Positions 1 through 8,579 of a stretch of 56,802 nucleotides of DNA are shown here, in pieces. The stretch is from Tissierellia bacterium (GTDB taxonomy: Bacteria > Bacillota > Clostridia > Peptostreptococcales > Acidaminobacteraceae), in contig JAAYOV010000092.1 of NCBI GenBank assembly GCA_012520095.1, positions 24,981-81,782 on the forward strand, read 5' to 3'. Made by a program: the position numbers and the translations under genes. Each line of letters opens with the position of its first letter. Positions within the stretch are counted from its first letter, which is position 1. The notes beneath the pieces were generated by a model. It searched no databases and was not told where the DNA came from. It worked only from the letters and a program-made list of their open reading frames with translations.

Positions 1-721
1 CACTGATGGAAGGAATATATATGCCTGCTTCCGTTAGGTGGATGATATGATGGAATTCATCTTCATCGATGGGAACAAAACAAATCTTATCTCCTGCCTG
101 AAGCAAAACCGGGTGATCGGAAAAGGGGTCGAACAGTTTGAGTGGAGTTTTGCCGATCAACTGCCAGCCTCCGGGTGAATCGATGGGATAGATGCCTGTT
201 TGATCTCCGGCTATACCGCATGATCCCGCCGGTATCTTTATTCGTGGTTGCATCAATCTGGGCGTGGAGATTCTTTTGTCCATTCCCCCCATATAGGCAA
301 AGCCCGGCGTGAAGCCGAGCATGTAGACGAGATAGTCTCCATGACTGTGAATGTCGATGACTTCTTTCTGACTCAGGCCATTGTGCTTGGCGACAAATGG
401 AAGATCGGCTCCGGCGTCTCCTCCATAGAGAATGGGAATCTCAACCCGACGATGGCGAACCGATGACGAGGGCGGGAGGGATTTTTCGATCTCTCGAAGT
501 TTGTTCCTTAAAACGTCGGGTGTCGTCAAAAGGGGACAGAAGAAGAATTGAAGAGAGCAGTAAGTCGGCAGTATCTCCTCGATGAAGAGATCCGGTTGAT
601 CTTCAACAGCAGCTGCCATGGAGCGGATCTTTGAAAGGACATACGGATCAATCGCGTTGGCAAACTCCATGACAATGGATCGATCTCCTGCGGTGCGAAA
701 AACGGCCTGACTATAAAGCAT
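1..721 (-). CDS. pxpB: 5-oxoprolinase subunit B (KipI/PxpB family), 3' end cut by the window
   Basis: Subunit of the ATP-dependent 5-oxoprolinase PxpABC, which opens 5-oxoproline to glutamate in the cytoplasm. On the minus strand an ATG at 721 opens a frame that stays open to base 1 (240 codons). The protein begins MLYSQAVFRTAGDRS and carries the KipI-family signatures LGFTPGFAYMGG and, later, SCGIAGDQTGIYPIDSPGGW. KipI-type proteins are about 240 residues, so nearly the whole protein is present; a downstream pxpC is expected outside the window. The start lies 18 nt after the pxpA stop, with a GAGG ribosome site, so the two genes are co-transcribed. KipI homologues were first known as a kinase inhibitor, but the pairing with pxpA favours the oxoprolinase role. 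Confidence 0.9.
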   Translation of the reverse strand, partial: MLYSQAVFRTAGDRSIVMEFANAIDPYVLSKIRSMAAAVEDQPDLFIEEILPTYCSLQFFFCPLLTTPDVLRNKLREIEKSLPPSSSVRHRRVEIPILYGGDAGADLPFVAKHNGLSQKEVIDIHSHGDYLVYMLGFTPGFAYMGGMDKRISTPRLMQPRIKIPAGSCGIAGDQTGIYPIDSPGGWQLIGKTPLKLFDPFSDHPVLLQAGDKICFVPIDEDEFHHIIHLTEAGIYIPSIS

Positions 722-739
722 GCATAACCTCGTAGTTCA

Positions 740-1510
740 TCAGAGAAATGTGTGCAGCGGTTGAACGCGGATTCCGCTGTTTTCAAGTTGTGATCGAATC
801 GTTTCGGCTAGACGGAGAGCTTCCGGATTGTCTCCGTGGACACAGATACTGTCAGCTTGAATCGGAATCAACTCTCCTGTGACCGCTTTTACTTTCTTCT
901 CAAGCACCATTTGCAAAACTCTTTCGACGGCTGCTTTGGGATCGGTGATCAGGGCGCCGGGCTGTTTTCTGCTGACAAGCGTCCCGTCTCGGTTATACGC
1001 ACGATCGGCAAAGACTTCATGAGCCGTCTTCAGGCCTTTTTCTTCGGCTTTTTTAAGAAAAAGGCTTCCGCTGAGTCCCATTAGGATAATGGAAGGATTC
1101 CAAGCTTGAACGGCATCTGTGATGGCTTCGGACAGAGGTTCGGATACACTGGCCATATTATAAAGTGCCCCATGAAGCTTAATATGCTGAAGTTCTCCAC
1201 CGTGCAAGGAACTAAATGCAGAAAGCGCTCCCGTCTGGTAGAGAGTGTAGAGAGCGGCTTCTTTTGGCGAGACGTCGAGTGATCGCCTGCCAAAACCCAT
1301 CAAATCCGGGAATCCGGGATGCGCTCCGACGGCGACCCCTTTTCTCAGGGCTTCTTTTACGGTTGTATTCATGATGAGCGGATCCCCCGCATGCCATCCG
1401 CACGCTATATTTGCCGATGTCACTATGTCAAGTAGCGCTGCGTCTTCTCCAAGCTTGTAATCAGCAAAACCTTCTCCCATATCAGAGTTTAAATCGACGT
1501 ATATCTTCAT
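740..1510 (-). CDS. pxpA: 5-oxoprolinase subunit A (LamB/YcsF family)
   Basis: Works with PxpB and PxpC in ATP-dependent hydrolysis of 5-oxoproline to glutamate, which recovers the cyclised glutamate that forms spontaneously. The 256-residue product is the normal family length and opens with the typical VDLNSDMGEGF, followed by SANIACGWHAGD, GAHPGFPDLMGFGRR and IKLHGALYNM. The ATG at 1510 follows a GGGAGG ribosome site. It is first in a minus-strand operon with pxpB and is divergent from the kor operon. In an amino-acid fermenter it would feed glutamate to catabolism (inference). Confidence 0.95.
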   Translation of the reverse strand: MKIYVDLNSDMGEGFADYKLGEDAALLDIVTSANIACGWHAGDPLIMNTTVKEALRKGVAVGAHPGFPDLMGFGRRSLDVSPKEAALYTLYQTGALSAFSSLHGGELQHIKLHGALYNMASVSEPLSEAITDAVQAWNPSIILMGLSGSLFLKKAEEKGLKTAHEVFADRAYNRDGTLVSRKQPGALITDPKAAVERVLQMVLEKKVKAVTGELIPIQADSICVHGDNPEALRLAETIRSQLENSGIRVQPLHTFL

Positions 1511-1717
1511 GACGCCTCCCGATTCACTGTTTATTAATATATAGCATGAAATCTATTTCAGTGTCAGTGTTTTCTGATCGATATGAGATTTTTCATTGTG
1601 AATCGTAAAAGTATAAAATGAAAAAAAAATTGCATATTAAAATAAGATGCAAAGACTGCAATTCGAATTGCATTTTGTGGATATAGTGCTACAATTATTC
1701 TTAATTAGGGGGGCAAG
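1511..1717. promoter_or_regulatory. Divergent pxpA/kor intergenic region with kor promoter and TGCA palindromes
   Basis: This 207-nt gap separates two divergent operons. For kor the sequence shows TTGCAT (1668-1673), 16 nt, then TACAAT (1690-1695). A perfect 16-bp palindrome TGCAATTCGAATTGCA (1657-1672) overlaps the -35 box. A second inverted pair, TTGCAT (1630-1635) and ATGCAA (1647-1652), lies just upstream. Both fit a repressor site that would block the promoter. The RpiR regulator at the end of the kor operon is the nearest candidate (inference). Only weak promoter-like boxes were seen for pxpA. Confidence 0.7.
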
Positions 1718-1924
1718 TTGAAGCAAAAAAAAATGCTTTTACAGAAAAGGGAGTGGTGTAAAGGCTGCGGCATCTGCGTTGCATTTTGTCCGGTTCATAT
1801 TCTCTTTATTGACACAGATGACAAGGTCAGCATCACAGATCCACAGGCTTGTATTCATTGTGGTCAGTGTGAGCTGCGTTGTCCTGATTACGCTATTTTT
1901 TTACAGGAGGGAAGCGATGAGTAA
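1718..1924 (+). CDS. korD: 2-oxoacid:ferredoxin oxidoreductase, delta (ferredoxin) subunit
   Basis: Small electron-transfer subunit (68 residues) with two 4Fe-4S motifs, CKGCGICVAFCP and CIHCGQCELRCP, so an 8Fe ferredoxin module. It passes electrons from the oxidative decarboxylation of a 2-oxoacid to free ferredoxin. The TTG at 1718 is taken as start because AGGGGGG at 1707-1713 is correctly spaced from it; the in-frame ATG at 1733 is too far away. It is the first gene of the korDABC operon and overlaps korA by 8 nt. The order delta-alpha-beta-gamma fits 2-oxoglutarate synthase or a branched-chain 2-oxoacid enzyme. The substrate cannot be settled from sequence alone. Confidence 0.9.
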   Translation: MKQKKMLLQKREWCKGCGICVAFCPVHILFIDTDDKVSITDPQACIHCGQCELRCPDYAIFLQEGSDE

Positions 1925-3050
1925 TCGGATCCTGATGCAGGGAAACAGAGCGTGTGTGGAGGGAGCACTCTATGCAGGAATGCGCTTTTATTCGGGGTAT
2001 CCGATTACTCCTTCTACTGAGATCGCTGAGATCAGCGCGCAAAGGCTTCCTCTGCTGGGGGGCCGATTTATTCAGATGGAAGATGAAATCAGCGGGATTG
2101 CCGCCGCTATCGGTGCTTCGGTTGCCGGTGTCAAGTCCATGACGGCCACCAGCGGACCGGGATTTAGCTTAAAACAGGAAAACATTGGCTATGCAGCCAT
2201 GACGGAAGTGCCCCTTGTCATCGTCAATGTCATGCGTGTCGGTCCTTCCACGGGTCTTCCGACCGCCAGTTCACAGGCGGATATTATGCAGGCTCGATAC
2301 GGCTCTCATGGAGATTATCCAATAATAGCGCTGAGCCCGAATTCGGTCCGAGAGACATTTTTTCTCACGGTGCGAGCTTTTAATTTAGCCGAAAAGTACA
2401 GAACCCCCGTTATCTTATTGACGGATGAGACAATTGGCCATTCTCGCGAGGCCATTGTATTGGCAAAGCCGGGAGAAATTGAAATTTATGACCGAATTCA
2501 ACCTGCATACGGAGAGGAATATGTGCCTTATAGGATAGAACCGGGTGAGATTGTACCGAGAATGCCTGCATATGGAAGGGGATTTCGATACAACATGTCC
2601 GGTCTTTTTCATTCAGAAACAGGCTTTCCTTCTAATTCCGCCGCCAATGCGCAGGAGAGTTCTGATCGTTTATTCTCTAAGATCTATGATCATGTAGAAG
2701 ATATTGTGACGTATGAGGAATACGAACTGGAAGATGCGGATCTGGCATTTGTCACATTCGGTTCGACTTCTCGATCTGTCATGGCCGCGATAAAGAAACT
2801 GCGAAAAGAGGGATATAAAGTCGGCATGTTCCGAGCCGTCACGATTTGGCCTTCTCCGGTAAAGCAAATTAAAGCATTGGCGGATCGAGTGAAGCATATT
2901 GTCGTTGCGGAGATGAACCGAGGTCAGTATGTCTGTGAAATAGAGCGAATTGTACAAGGTAAAGTGCCCGTCTCTCATCTCGGGCGAGGCAATTCCGCCA
3001 TATTGCTCCCTGAAGAAGTATCAGAGAGAGCAAAGGAGATTCTCAAATGA
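1917..3050 (+). CDS. korA: 2-oxoacid:ferredoxin oxidoreductase, alpha subunit
   Basis: Catalytic-complex subunit (377 residues) that helps bind thiamine diphosphate and shapes the substrate pocket. It opens with MSNRILMQGNRACVEGALYAG and contains GYPITPSTEIAE, SGPGFSLKQENIG and, near the C-terminus, EMNRGQ, all typical of the alpha subunit of KorAB/VorAB enzymes. The ATG at 1917 follows AGGAGG at 1905-1910; a longer upstream reading of the frame has no ribosome site and overlaps korD fully. It ends in an overlap with korB. Producing reduced ferredoxin and an acyl-CoA suits fermentation of glutamate-family or branched-chain amino acids (inference). Confidence 0.93.
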   Translation: MSNRILMQGNRACVEGALYAGMRFYSGYPITPSTEIAEISAQRLPLLGGRFIQMEDEISGIAAAIGASVAGVKSMTATSGPGFSLKQENIGYAAMTEVPLVIVNVMRVGPSTGLPTASSQADIMQARYGSHGDYPIIALSPNSVRETFFLTVRAFNLAEKYRTPVILLTDETIGHSREAIVLAKPGEIEIYDRIQPAYGEEYVPYRIEPGEIVPRMPAYGRGFRYNMSGLFHSETGFPSNSAANAQESSDRLFSKIYDHVEDIVTYEEYELEDADLAFVTFGSTSRSVMAAIKKLRKEGYKVGMFRAVTIWPSPVKQIKALADRVKHIVVAEMNRGQYVCEIERIVQGKVPVSHLGRGNSAILLPEEVSERAKEILK

Positions 3051-3877
3051 GAAGCAGCAAACTTGTTGAAAAATATTTTCGTACAGATAACTTACCTCAT
3101 TTATGGTGCCCCGGCTGCAGCTTGGGAATCGCCACACGCGCCCTCTGTGCAGCCGTCGATGAGCTCGGGCTCGATAAGGATAAGACAGTGATCGTCTCGG
3201 GAATAGGCTGTTCTTCGCGTGCCGTCGGCTATCTCGACTTCAATACGATTCATACGACACACGGTCGCGCCCTTGCATTTGCAACCGGAGTAAAACTTGC
3301 CAATCCTGAACTTGAAGTGATCGTCATCTCCGGAGACGGTGACGCCAGTGCTATTGGTGGAAATCATCTCATCCACGCGGCAAGGCGCAATATCGACCTG
3401 ACTTTGCTGGTCTTCAACAACAGCATCTACGGCATGACGGGCGGACAAGCCTCGCCTTCAACCCCGCAACATGCAAAAGGGACGACAGCTCCGTACGGAG
3501 TTGTCGAACAGCCATTTGACCTGGTAAAGCTTGCCGAGGGTGCCGGCGCGACGTATGTAGCAAGAGCAACAGCATACCATGTCAACCCGCTGATTAAATA
3601 CTATAAAAATGCCATAGCGCATAAGGGATTTGGGGTCGTTGAGACGATTTGCATATGTCCGACATACTATGGTCGACAGAACCGGTCTGGATCTGCGGTG
3701 GAGATGATGCAAAGGTTAAAGGAGGACTATGTCCTCAATACGAATTATGAAAAGATGCCGGAGGAACAACGTCAAGGGAAGAAGGTGTATGGCGAGTTTG
3801 TCAATAAGATTCTCCCCGAGTACATTGAAGAGTTTGATAGAATCATCGCAGATCTGAAGGGAGAGACCAATGTATAA
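3047..3877 (+). CDS. korB: 2-oxoacid:ferredoxin oxidoreductase, beta subunit
   Basis: Thiamine diphosphate-binding subunit (276 residues). The TPP motif runs from GDGDASAIGGNH to NNSIYGMTGGQ. Cysteines in LWCPGCSLG, GIGCSS and CPTYYGRQN are likely ligands of the subunit's 4Fe-4S cluster. The size matches KorB/VorA-type subunits. The ATG at 3047 overlaps the korA stop by 4 nt and the end overlaps korC by 8 nt, so the four subunits are translationally coupled. The QASPSTPQHAKGTT stretch that follows is typical of the 2-oxoglutarate and 2-oxoisovalerate enzymes rather than of pyruvate:ferredoxin oxidoreductase. Confidence 0.93.
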   Translation: MRSSKLVEKYFRTDNLPHLWCPGCSLGIATRALCAAVDELGLDKDKTVIVSGIGCSSRAVGYLDFNTIHTTHGRALAFATGVKLANPELEVIVISGDGDASAIGGNHLIHAARRNIDLTLLVFNNSIYGMTGGQASPSTPQHAKGTTAPYGVVEQPFDLVKLAEGAGATYVARATAYHVNPLIKYYKNAIAHKGFGVVETICICPTYYGRQNRSGSAVEMMQRLKEDYVLNTNYEKMPEEQRQGKKVYGEFVNKILPEYIEEFDRIIADLKGETNV

Positions 3878-4406
3878 GGAGTTCCGCCTGAGTGGAAGCG
3901 GAGGTCAGGGCGTCATTCTCATGGGCATTATCTTAGCGGAGGCCGGGGTGGCAAAAGGACTTGAAGTGCTGCAATCACAAAGCTACGGACCCGAAGCCAG
4001 AGGTGGAGCCAGCAAATGCGATGTGATTTTAAGCGAGGAGACGATTGATTTTCCGGTCGTCCGCGAGCCGGATTTTTTCATTTCTATCACGCAAGACAGC
4101 GCCGATAAACATGGGCATGGTCTGAAGGAGTCGAGTGTAGCTATTTTCGACAGTGGAATCGACATACCTGATCATCTCGGAACGAAGAATATCTTTGTCT
4201 ATCCGATCATCGAGACAGCAAGAACGAAATTGGGCAAGCCTATTACAGCCAATATAATCACTCTCGGCGTGATCAGTGCTCTCACAGATATATTCTCGCA
4301 AGAAGAGCTTCTAAAAGCGATCCTCTCCCGGGTTCCCAAAGAAAGTGAGGGGCTTAATAAAAGAGCATTCCACGAAGGAATCAAATTGGTGAACAGAGAT
4401 GCATGA
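3870..4406 (+). CDS. korC: 2-oxoacid:ferredoxin oxidoreductase, gamma subunit
   Basis: Gamma subunit (178 residues) of the pyruvate/ketoisovalerate oxidoreductase family, likely to help bind CoA. It begins with the family motif GSGGQGVILMG and continues with SYGPEARGGASKCDVI. The length is typical. The start overlaps korB and the end overlaps the RpiR gene by 8 nt, placing all five genes in one transcript. Confidence 0.93.
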   Translation: MYKEFRLSGSGGQGVILMGIILAEAGVAKGLEVLQSQSYGPEARGGASKCDVILSEETIDFPVVREPDFFISITQDSADKHGHGLKESSVAIFDSGIDIPDHLGTKNIFVYPIIETARTKLGKPITANIITLGVISALTDIFSQEELLKAILSRVPKESEGLNKRAFHEGIKLVNRDA

Positions 4407-5256
4407 AAAAAATGTATTTGAAATCATTGAGGCTGCCTATCCTTCGCTCAGCAAGTCTCAGAAGCGGATTGCCGATTATTATTTGTACAATTATGATCAG
4501 GCCGTTTTCATGACGGCTAAGAAGCTTGCACAAAGACTCGGAATCAGCGAATCGACAGTCGTGCGATTTGCCGTCACTGTTGGATACAAGGGCTTTCCAA
4601 AGCTTCAAGAGCACCTCAGGGTCTCGATTAAAAACGTCATGACGACAAAACAACGCTTGACCATAAAAAAGGAGCCCCAATCTCTTGAGGATAATATACG
4701 AAATTCTTTTGCGCGCGATGTTCAGGATATTCGCTCAACTCATGAATCGCTGAATATAAAAAATGTGCAGATGATTGCAAAGGCGCTGATGAAAAGCAAG
4801 CGAATCTACGTCATTGCCAATCGCTCGTCAAAAATCATTGCCGACTATCTGGTCTACTATTTGAATTTTTTCCATCCGGATGTCCACGCCACTCATCATG
4901 GAGTCAACGAAATTTATGAGCAGCTCAATCATCTGATGGAGGAAGATCTTGTTGTCATCATCAATTTTCCTCGATACACAAATCGAACATTGGAGCTGGC
5001 AAAACTTGTCCACAGCAAGGGGATTGCGATTCTTGCCGTTACGGATGCGCAGGATGCTCCAATCGTCCAATACGCCGCTTATGAGCTCTATGCAAGCTAT
5101 TCTTTCGATTCCTTTATTGACTCTCATACGGCATCGATGTCGCTTATCAACGCCCTTGTCACCGCCATCGCATATGAAAATTATGAGGAGGCGTCTGAAC
5201 GGCTTCAAAATTTAGAAGAACTCTGGAAGCAATACGATACATACTATGATGGATAG
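4399..5256 (+). CDS. MurR/RpiR family transcriptional regulator
   Basis: A 285-residue regulator. Residues 1-80 form the RpiR helix-turn-helix domain (SLSKSQKRIADYYL, then LAQRLGISESTVVRFAVTVGYKGFPKLQEHL). Residues about 120-260 form a SIS sugar-phosphate-type sensor domain (KRIYVIANRSSKIIADYLV; DLVVIINFPRYTNRTLELA). The usual SIS serine-rich loop is changed to INFPRYTN, so the ligand may not be a sugar phosphate (inference). It is the last gene of the kor operon and overlaps korC, which suggests it controls this operon through the palindrome at 1657-1672. A terminator follows at once. Confidence 0.88.
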   Translation: MHEKNVFEIIEAAYPSLSKSQKRIADYYLYNYDQAVFMTAKKLAQRLGISESTVVRFAVTVGYKGFPKLQEHLRVSIKNVMTTKQRLTIKKEPQSLEDNIRNSFARDVQDIRSTHESLNIKNVQMIAKALMKSKRIYVIANRSSKIIADYLVYYLNFFHPDVHATHHGVNEIYEQLNHLMEEDLVVIINFPRYTNRTLELAKLVHSKGIAILAVTDAQDAPIVQYAAYELYASYSFDSFIDSHTASMSLINALVTAIAYENYEEASERLQNLEELWKQYDTYYDG

Positions 5257-5277
5257 GGAGCGATCGCTCCCTTTTTT
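5256..5277 (+). terminator. Rho-independent terminator of the kor operon
   Basis: A perfect self-complementary stem GGGAGCGATCGCTCCC (5256-5271) overlaps the stop codon of the RpiR gene and is followed by six T residues. Confidence 0.9.
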
Positions 5278-5294
5278 CTTTTCAGCCTGTTTGC

Positions 5295-5300
5295 TATAAT
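5295..5300 (+). promoter_or_regulatory. Candidate cmk promoter (-10 box)
   Basis: TATAAT lies 19 nt before the cmk ATG, just downstream of the kor terminator. No good -35 box stands 17 nt upstream; that region is T-rich. A GGAGGA ribosome site precedes the ATG. Confidence 0.5.
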
Positions 5301-5318
5301 GAATTTCGGAGGAAGTAT

Positions 5319-5951
5319 ATGCAAATTGCCATAGACGGACCTGCGGGATCAGGAAAGACGAGTATCGCCAAAGCGCTCGCTGAAAAGCTCGGATTTATCC
5401 ATCTCGATACAGGAGCGATGTTTCGGGCTCTCAGTGTCATATTAAGTGAAGAAGGGGTACGCGACGAGAAGTGTATAGAAGAGCGCATTCGCGGGCTTGA
5501 ACTGAGGATGATTCCTCAAGGAGTTGAGATTGAGGGAAGAGAGCTGACCGATGAGCTGCGAACAGAGGAAATCGACAGAGAGGTGTCTTATTATTCCCAG
5601 TTAAGAACCGTTCGCGACTGGCTTCTGTTTAAACAGCGGCAGATGGCTGATCAACAAGATGTTATTATGGATGGGCGCGATATTGCAACCGTCGTCCTTC
5701 CCCGGGCGGAAGTAAAGATATTTTTAGATGCATCCGAAGACGTTCGCGCCATGCGTCGAACCCTTCAGAGTGGAAGGCTGGATGATTACCCCGAGATCTT
5801 AGCCGATATACAGAGGCGCGATCAAGTGGACTCGCAGAGAGAAATTGCCCCCTTAAAAGTTGCTGAAGATGCGATGCTCATTGATACTACCGAGATGAGT
5901 TTTGATGAGGTATTGGAAACGATTCTGCGGTTAGTGGAGGAAAAACGTTGA
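5319..5951 (+). CDS. cmk: Cytidylate kinase
   Basis: Phosphorylates CMP and dCMP with ATP in the cytoplasm. The 210-residue product has the P-loop GPAGSGKTSIAKALA (residues 6-20), the CMP-binding start LDTGAMFRALS, and MDGRDIATVVLP in the middle. Length is slightly below the usual 220-230. The ATG at 5319 follows GGAGGA. It overlaps plsC. The order cmk, plsC, ispH-S1 is a recurring clostridial arrangement. Confidence 0.95.
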   Translation: MQIAIDGPAGSGKTSIAKALAEKLGFIHLDTGAMFRALSVILSEEGVRDEKCIEERIRGLELRMIPQGVEIEGRELTDELRTEEIDREVSYYSQLRTVRDWLLFKQRQMADQQDVIMDGRDIATVVLPRAEVKIFLDASEDVRAMRRTLQSGRLDDYPEILADIQRRDQVDSQREIAPLKVAEDAMLIDTTEMSFDEVLETILRLVEEKR

Positions 5952-6541
5952 ACATATTTCTTAGAAAATTGATCGCCTTTTTGTTTCGACTTATTTGGAA
6001 TGTAGAAATCTATGGAGAGGAAAACTTGCCGACGGATGAATCGGTCGTCATCATCGCTAATCATTCGCATGTACTGGATCCCTTTTTGATTTCGACTTGT
6101 TATCCGGGTGATGCGACGGCCATGGCAAAAGCGGAGCTCTTTAACAATCCGCTGTTTCGCATCATTTTACGCGCTCTTTATGTTGAGCCGGTTGACCGAG
6201 AAGCTGATGACATCCGGGCAATCCGAGCTAGTATTGAGATTTTAAAAAAGAGAAGCTTGCTTATTTTTTCTGAAGGCACGAGGAATCGGACAGCTTTTCA
6301 GCTTGAGGCCAAACCCGGCGCCGTTTTGATTGCCAGAAAGGCGAGGGTTCGGATTCTTCCGGTCACGATTGCCGCCAGTTTTAAGCCTTTTACGACGGTG
6401 AAATTGATTTATCATCCGATGGTGAAAGTGGGAGACTTCGGCTATGAAAAGATGAACTCTCAGACCTATTCTATTATCAGCAATGACATTATGACACAGA
6501 TCTATGACACATTAAGGGAACATATTGACTATGGAAATTAG
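5948..6541 (+). CDS. plsC: 1-acyl-sn-glycerol-3-phosphate acyltransferase
   Basis: Adds the second acyl chain in phosphatidic acid synthesis at the membrane. The 197-residue protein has an N-terminal hydrophobic segment (LRKLIAFLFRLIW), the catalytic NHSHVLDPF (HX4D motif), the FSEGTRNR motif near residue 115 and the later KPGAVLIARKA. The TTG at 5948 is used: GGAGG lies just upstream and the codon overlaps the cmk TGA. The end overlaps ispH. Confidence 0.92.
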   Translation: MNIFLRKLIAFLFRLIWNVEIYGEENLPTDESVVIIANHSHVLDPFLISTCYPGDATAMAKAELFNNPLFRIILRALYVEPVDREADDIRAIRASIEILKKRSLLIFSEGTRNRTAFQLEAKPGAVLIARKARVRILPVTIAASFKPFTTVKLIYHPMVKVGDFGYEKMNSQTYSIISNDIMTQIYDTLREHIDYGN

Positions 6542-8435
6542 ATTGGCAGCCCACGCCGGTTTCTGTTTTGGGGTCGATCGCGCAGTAAACATGGCCGTTC
6601 AAGAGCTGGAAAAAGGGCCTCTTTATAGTCTGGGGAGCATTATTCACAATCAATCTGTGATGGACAGGCTTAAAGAGCAAGGATTGATTTGTGTGGATAC
6701 GGTTGATGAAATAAAAGATGATCGTCCCGTCATCATACGATCGCACGGCGCAGGCCCGGGGATCTATTCAGCCATCGAAGATAAAGGTCTCAGGATTGTC
6801 GATACGACATGTCCATACGTCAAAAGACTTCACAATTTAATACAAAAATATAGTAATGAAGGCAGAGAGATTTTCATCCTTGGAGATCCACTCCACCCGG
6901 AAGTCTCGGGAAGCGTCGCATGGGGGAATGAGCATACTCATGTTCTTAAGGACATGAGTGCGGTCGAGTCTGTTGTGTCAGGCGATGATCTGACGATACT
7001 GATCGCGCAGACGACGCTGACGAATTCATTTTGGGAAAATGCGGAGTCCGTATTACAAATAAAAAGACCAAACCTCTTAGCAATAAATACGATCTGTCCG
7101 GCAACAGCCGAAAGGCAACATGCAGCTTCCGAACTTGCAAAAGAGGTTGACCTCATGATTGTCCTGGGGTCAAAAAAAAGCAGCAACACAGTTAAGTTAG
7201 TTGAAATTTGTAAAGAAAACAATAAAAATGTCAAACATTTTGAAAAATCGGAAGAAATTAATGGAAATCTTATTACAGAATATGGTATCATTGGAATAAC
7301 CGCCGGAGCATCTACGCCTACCTGGCTGATTCAGGAGGCGGTTGAGGTGTTCAAAAACTATGGTAAGGAGCAACACGAATCTATGGAAAACCTGTCAATG
7401 AAAGATATGCTTGATCAGCAAGACTTTAGCGCCCCGAAGAAAAACGAGATTCTTAAAGGCAAAGTGGTCATGATCAGAGAAGATGCCGTCATCGTTAATA
7501 TCGGATATAAAGCTGACGGTATACTGCCGGCTTCCGAGATCAGCAATCCCGACGATATTCCCCTGGATCAACTCTATGAGCAGGATCAGGAGATCGACGT
7601 CCTTGTCCTGAAAAGGGATAATGGAGAAGGGGACGTACTGCTCTCGAGCAAGCGATTGCGTTCACGCCAGGATTGGGAGACCCTGGAAGAAAAATTTAAA
7701 GCCGGAGAGATGATCTCCGTCAAAGTGACGGATGTCGTCAAGGGAGGATTGTCCGCGTATTATAATGACATACGGGCGTTTATCCCTGCATCTCACGTTG
7801 ATATAGGTTTTGTTCGAGATCTCTCCCAGTTTGTCGGAAACACCTATGAAGTTGCCTTCCTCGACTTTGATCGAAGAAGAAATCAGATCGTGCTCTCGCG
7901 AAAGGATTTCCTTGAAAAGGATAAAGCGGAAGAGCTCAAAGCTTTCTGGGAAACCATCGAGAAGGACCAGATTATCAGAGGCACTGTCCGCCGTTTCACG
8001 CCTTACGGGGCATTTGTCGATCTCGGGCCGACAGACGGGCTGGTGCATGTATCGGAGATTCAATGGGGCAAAGTGGCCAAGCCCACGGATGTCCTGAAGG
8101 CGAATGAAGAATTGGACTTCAAAGTCATAGATTTTGATCCTGAAGCCAATAAGATCTCTCTTTCCCTCAAACAAATGAAGCCGGATCCATGGGAAGTCAT
8201 TGATGATCATTATACCGTCGGAGAAAGATATGACGGCAAGATCGTATCTCTTACGGACTTCGGTGCGTTTTTAGAGCTCGAGCCCGGACTTGAAGGACTG
8301 ATTCACGTTTCACAGATTTCTGAAGATCGCGTCGAAGTTCCCTCTGATGTCCTGAGCATAGGCGAAGAAGTCGTCGTCAAGATTCTCGACATCGACAAAG
8401 AAGAGAGACGCATCAAGCTCAGCATGAAAGAATAG
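6531..8435 (+). CDS. ispH: IspH-ribosomal protein S1 fusion (HMBPP reductase plus four S1 domains)
   Basis: A 634-residue fusion. Residues 1-280 are IspH/LytB, which reduces HMBPP to IPP and DMAPP in the methylerythritol phosphate pathway; the three cluster cysteines sit in AGFCFGVDRAV, TTCPYV and NTICPAT. Residues about 304-634 hold four S1 RNA-binding repeats; the third (RGTVRRFTPYGAFVDLG) and fourth (DGKIVSLTDFGAFLEL) are the most canonical. Such fusions are known in Clostridia. The ATG at 6531 gives the usual LytB start MEIRLAAHAG and follows AAGGGA; a TTG at 6525 is possible. Tandem terminators follow. Confidence 0.95.
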   Translation: MEIRLAAHAGFCFGVDRAVNMAVQELEKGPLYSLGSIIHNQSVMDRLKEQGLICVDTVDEIKDDRPVIIRSHGAGPGIYSAIEDKGLRIVDTTCPYVKRLHNLIQKYSNEGREIFILGDPLHPEVSGSVAWGNEHTHVLKDMSAVESVVSGDDLTILIAQTTLTNSFWENAESVLQIKRPNLLAINTICPATAERQHAASELAKEVDLMIVLGSKKSSNTVKLVEICKENNKNVKHFEKSEEINGNLITEYGIIGITAGASTPTWLIQEAVEVFKNYGKEQHESMENLSMKDMLDQQDFSAPKKNEILKGKVVMIREDAVIVNIGYKADGILPASEISNPDDIPLDQLYEQDQEIDVLVLKRDNGEGDVLLSSKRLRSRQDWETLEEKFKAGEMISVKVTDVVKGGLSAYYNDIRAFIPASHVDIGFVRDLSQFVGNTYEVAFLDFDRRRNQIVLSRKDFLEKDKAEELKAFWETIEKDQIIRGTVRRFTPYGAFVDLGPTDGLVHVSEIQWGKVAKPTDVLKANEELDFKVIDFDPEANKISLSLKQMKPDPWEVIDDHYTVGERYDGKIVSLTDFGAFLELEPGLEGLIHVSQISEDRVEVPSDVLSIGEEVVVKILDIDKEERRIKLSMKE

Positions 8436-8442
8436 TTTTAAA

Positions 8443-8469
8443 GGCCGATCAAAATGATCGGCTTTTTTT
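8443..8469 (+). terminator. Rho-independent terminator after ispH-S1
   Basis: Stem GCCGATC (8444-8450) pairs with GATCGGC (8456-8462), followed by a run of T. Confidence 0.9.
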
Positions 8470-8478
8470 TAATTACAG

Positions 8479-8501
8479 AGCAACCGGAGAGTTGCTTTTT
8501 T
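8479..8501 (+). terminator. Second, tandem terminator-like hairpin
   Basis: AGCAAC (8479-8484) pairs with GTTGCT (8491-8496) and a T run continues to 8501. It stands directly after the first terminator and before the miaB promoter. Confidence 0.6.
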
Positions 8502-8542
8502 AATTTCGACGAACGGCTTGCAAAGATAAGACGCTTTCTGTG

Positions 8543-8551
8543 TGATATAAT
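8543..8551 (+). promoter_or_regulatory. miaB promoter, extended -10
   Basis: TGATATAAT, an extended -10 element with TATAAT at 8546-8551, lies 28 nt before the miaB ATG. No consensus -35 box is at the right distance, as is common with extended -10 promoters. It would drive the run from miaB onward. Confidence 0.6.
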
Positions 8552-8579
8552 CAGTACAAATTGTCCTTTTGGAGAAACT

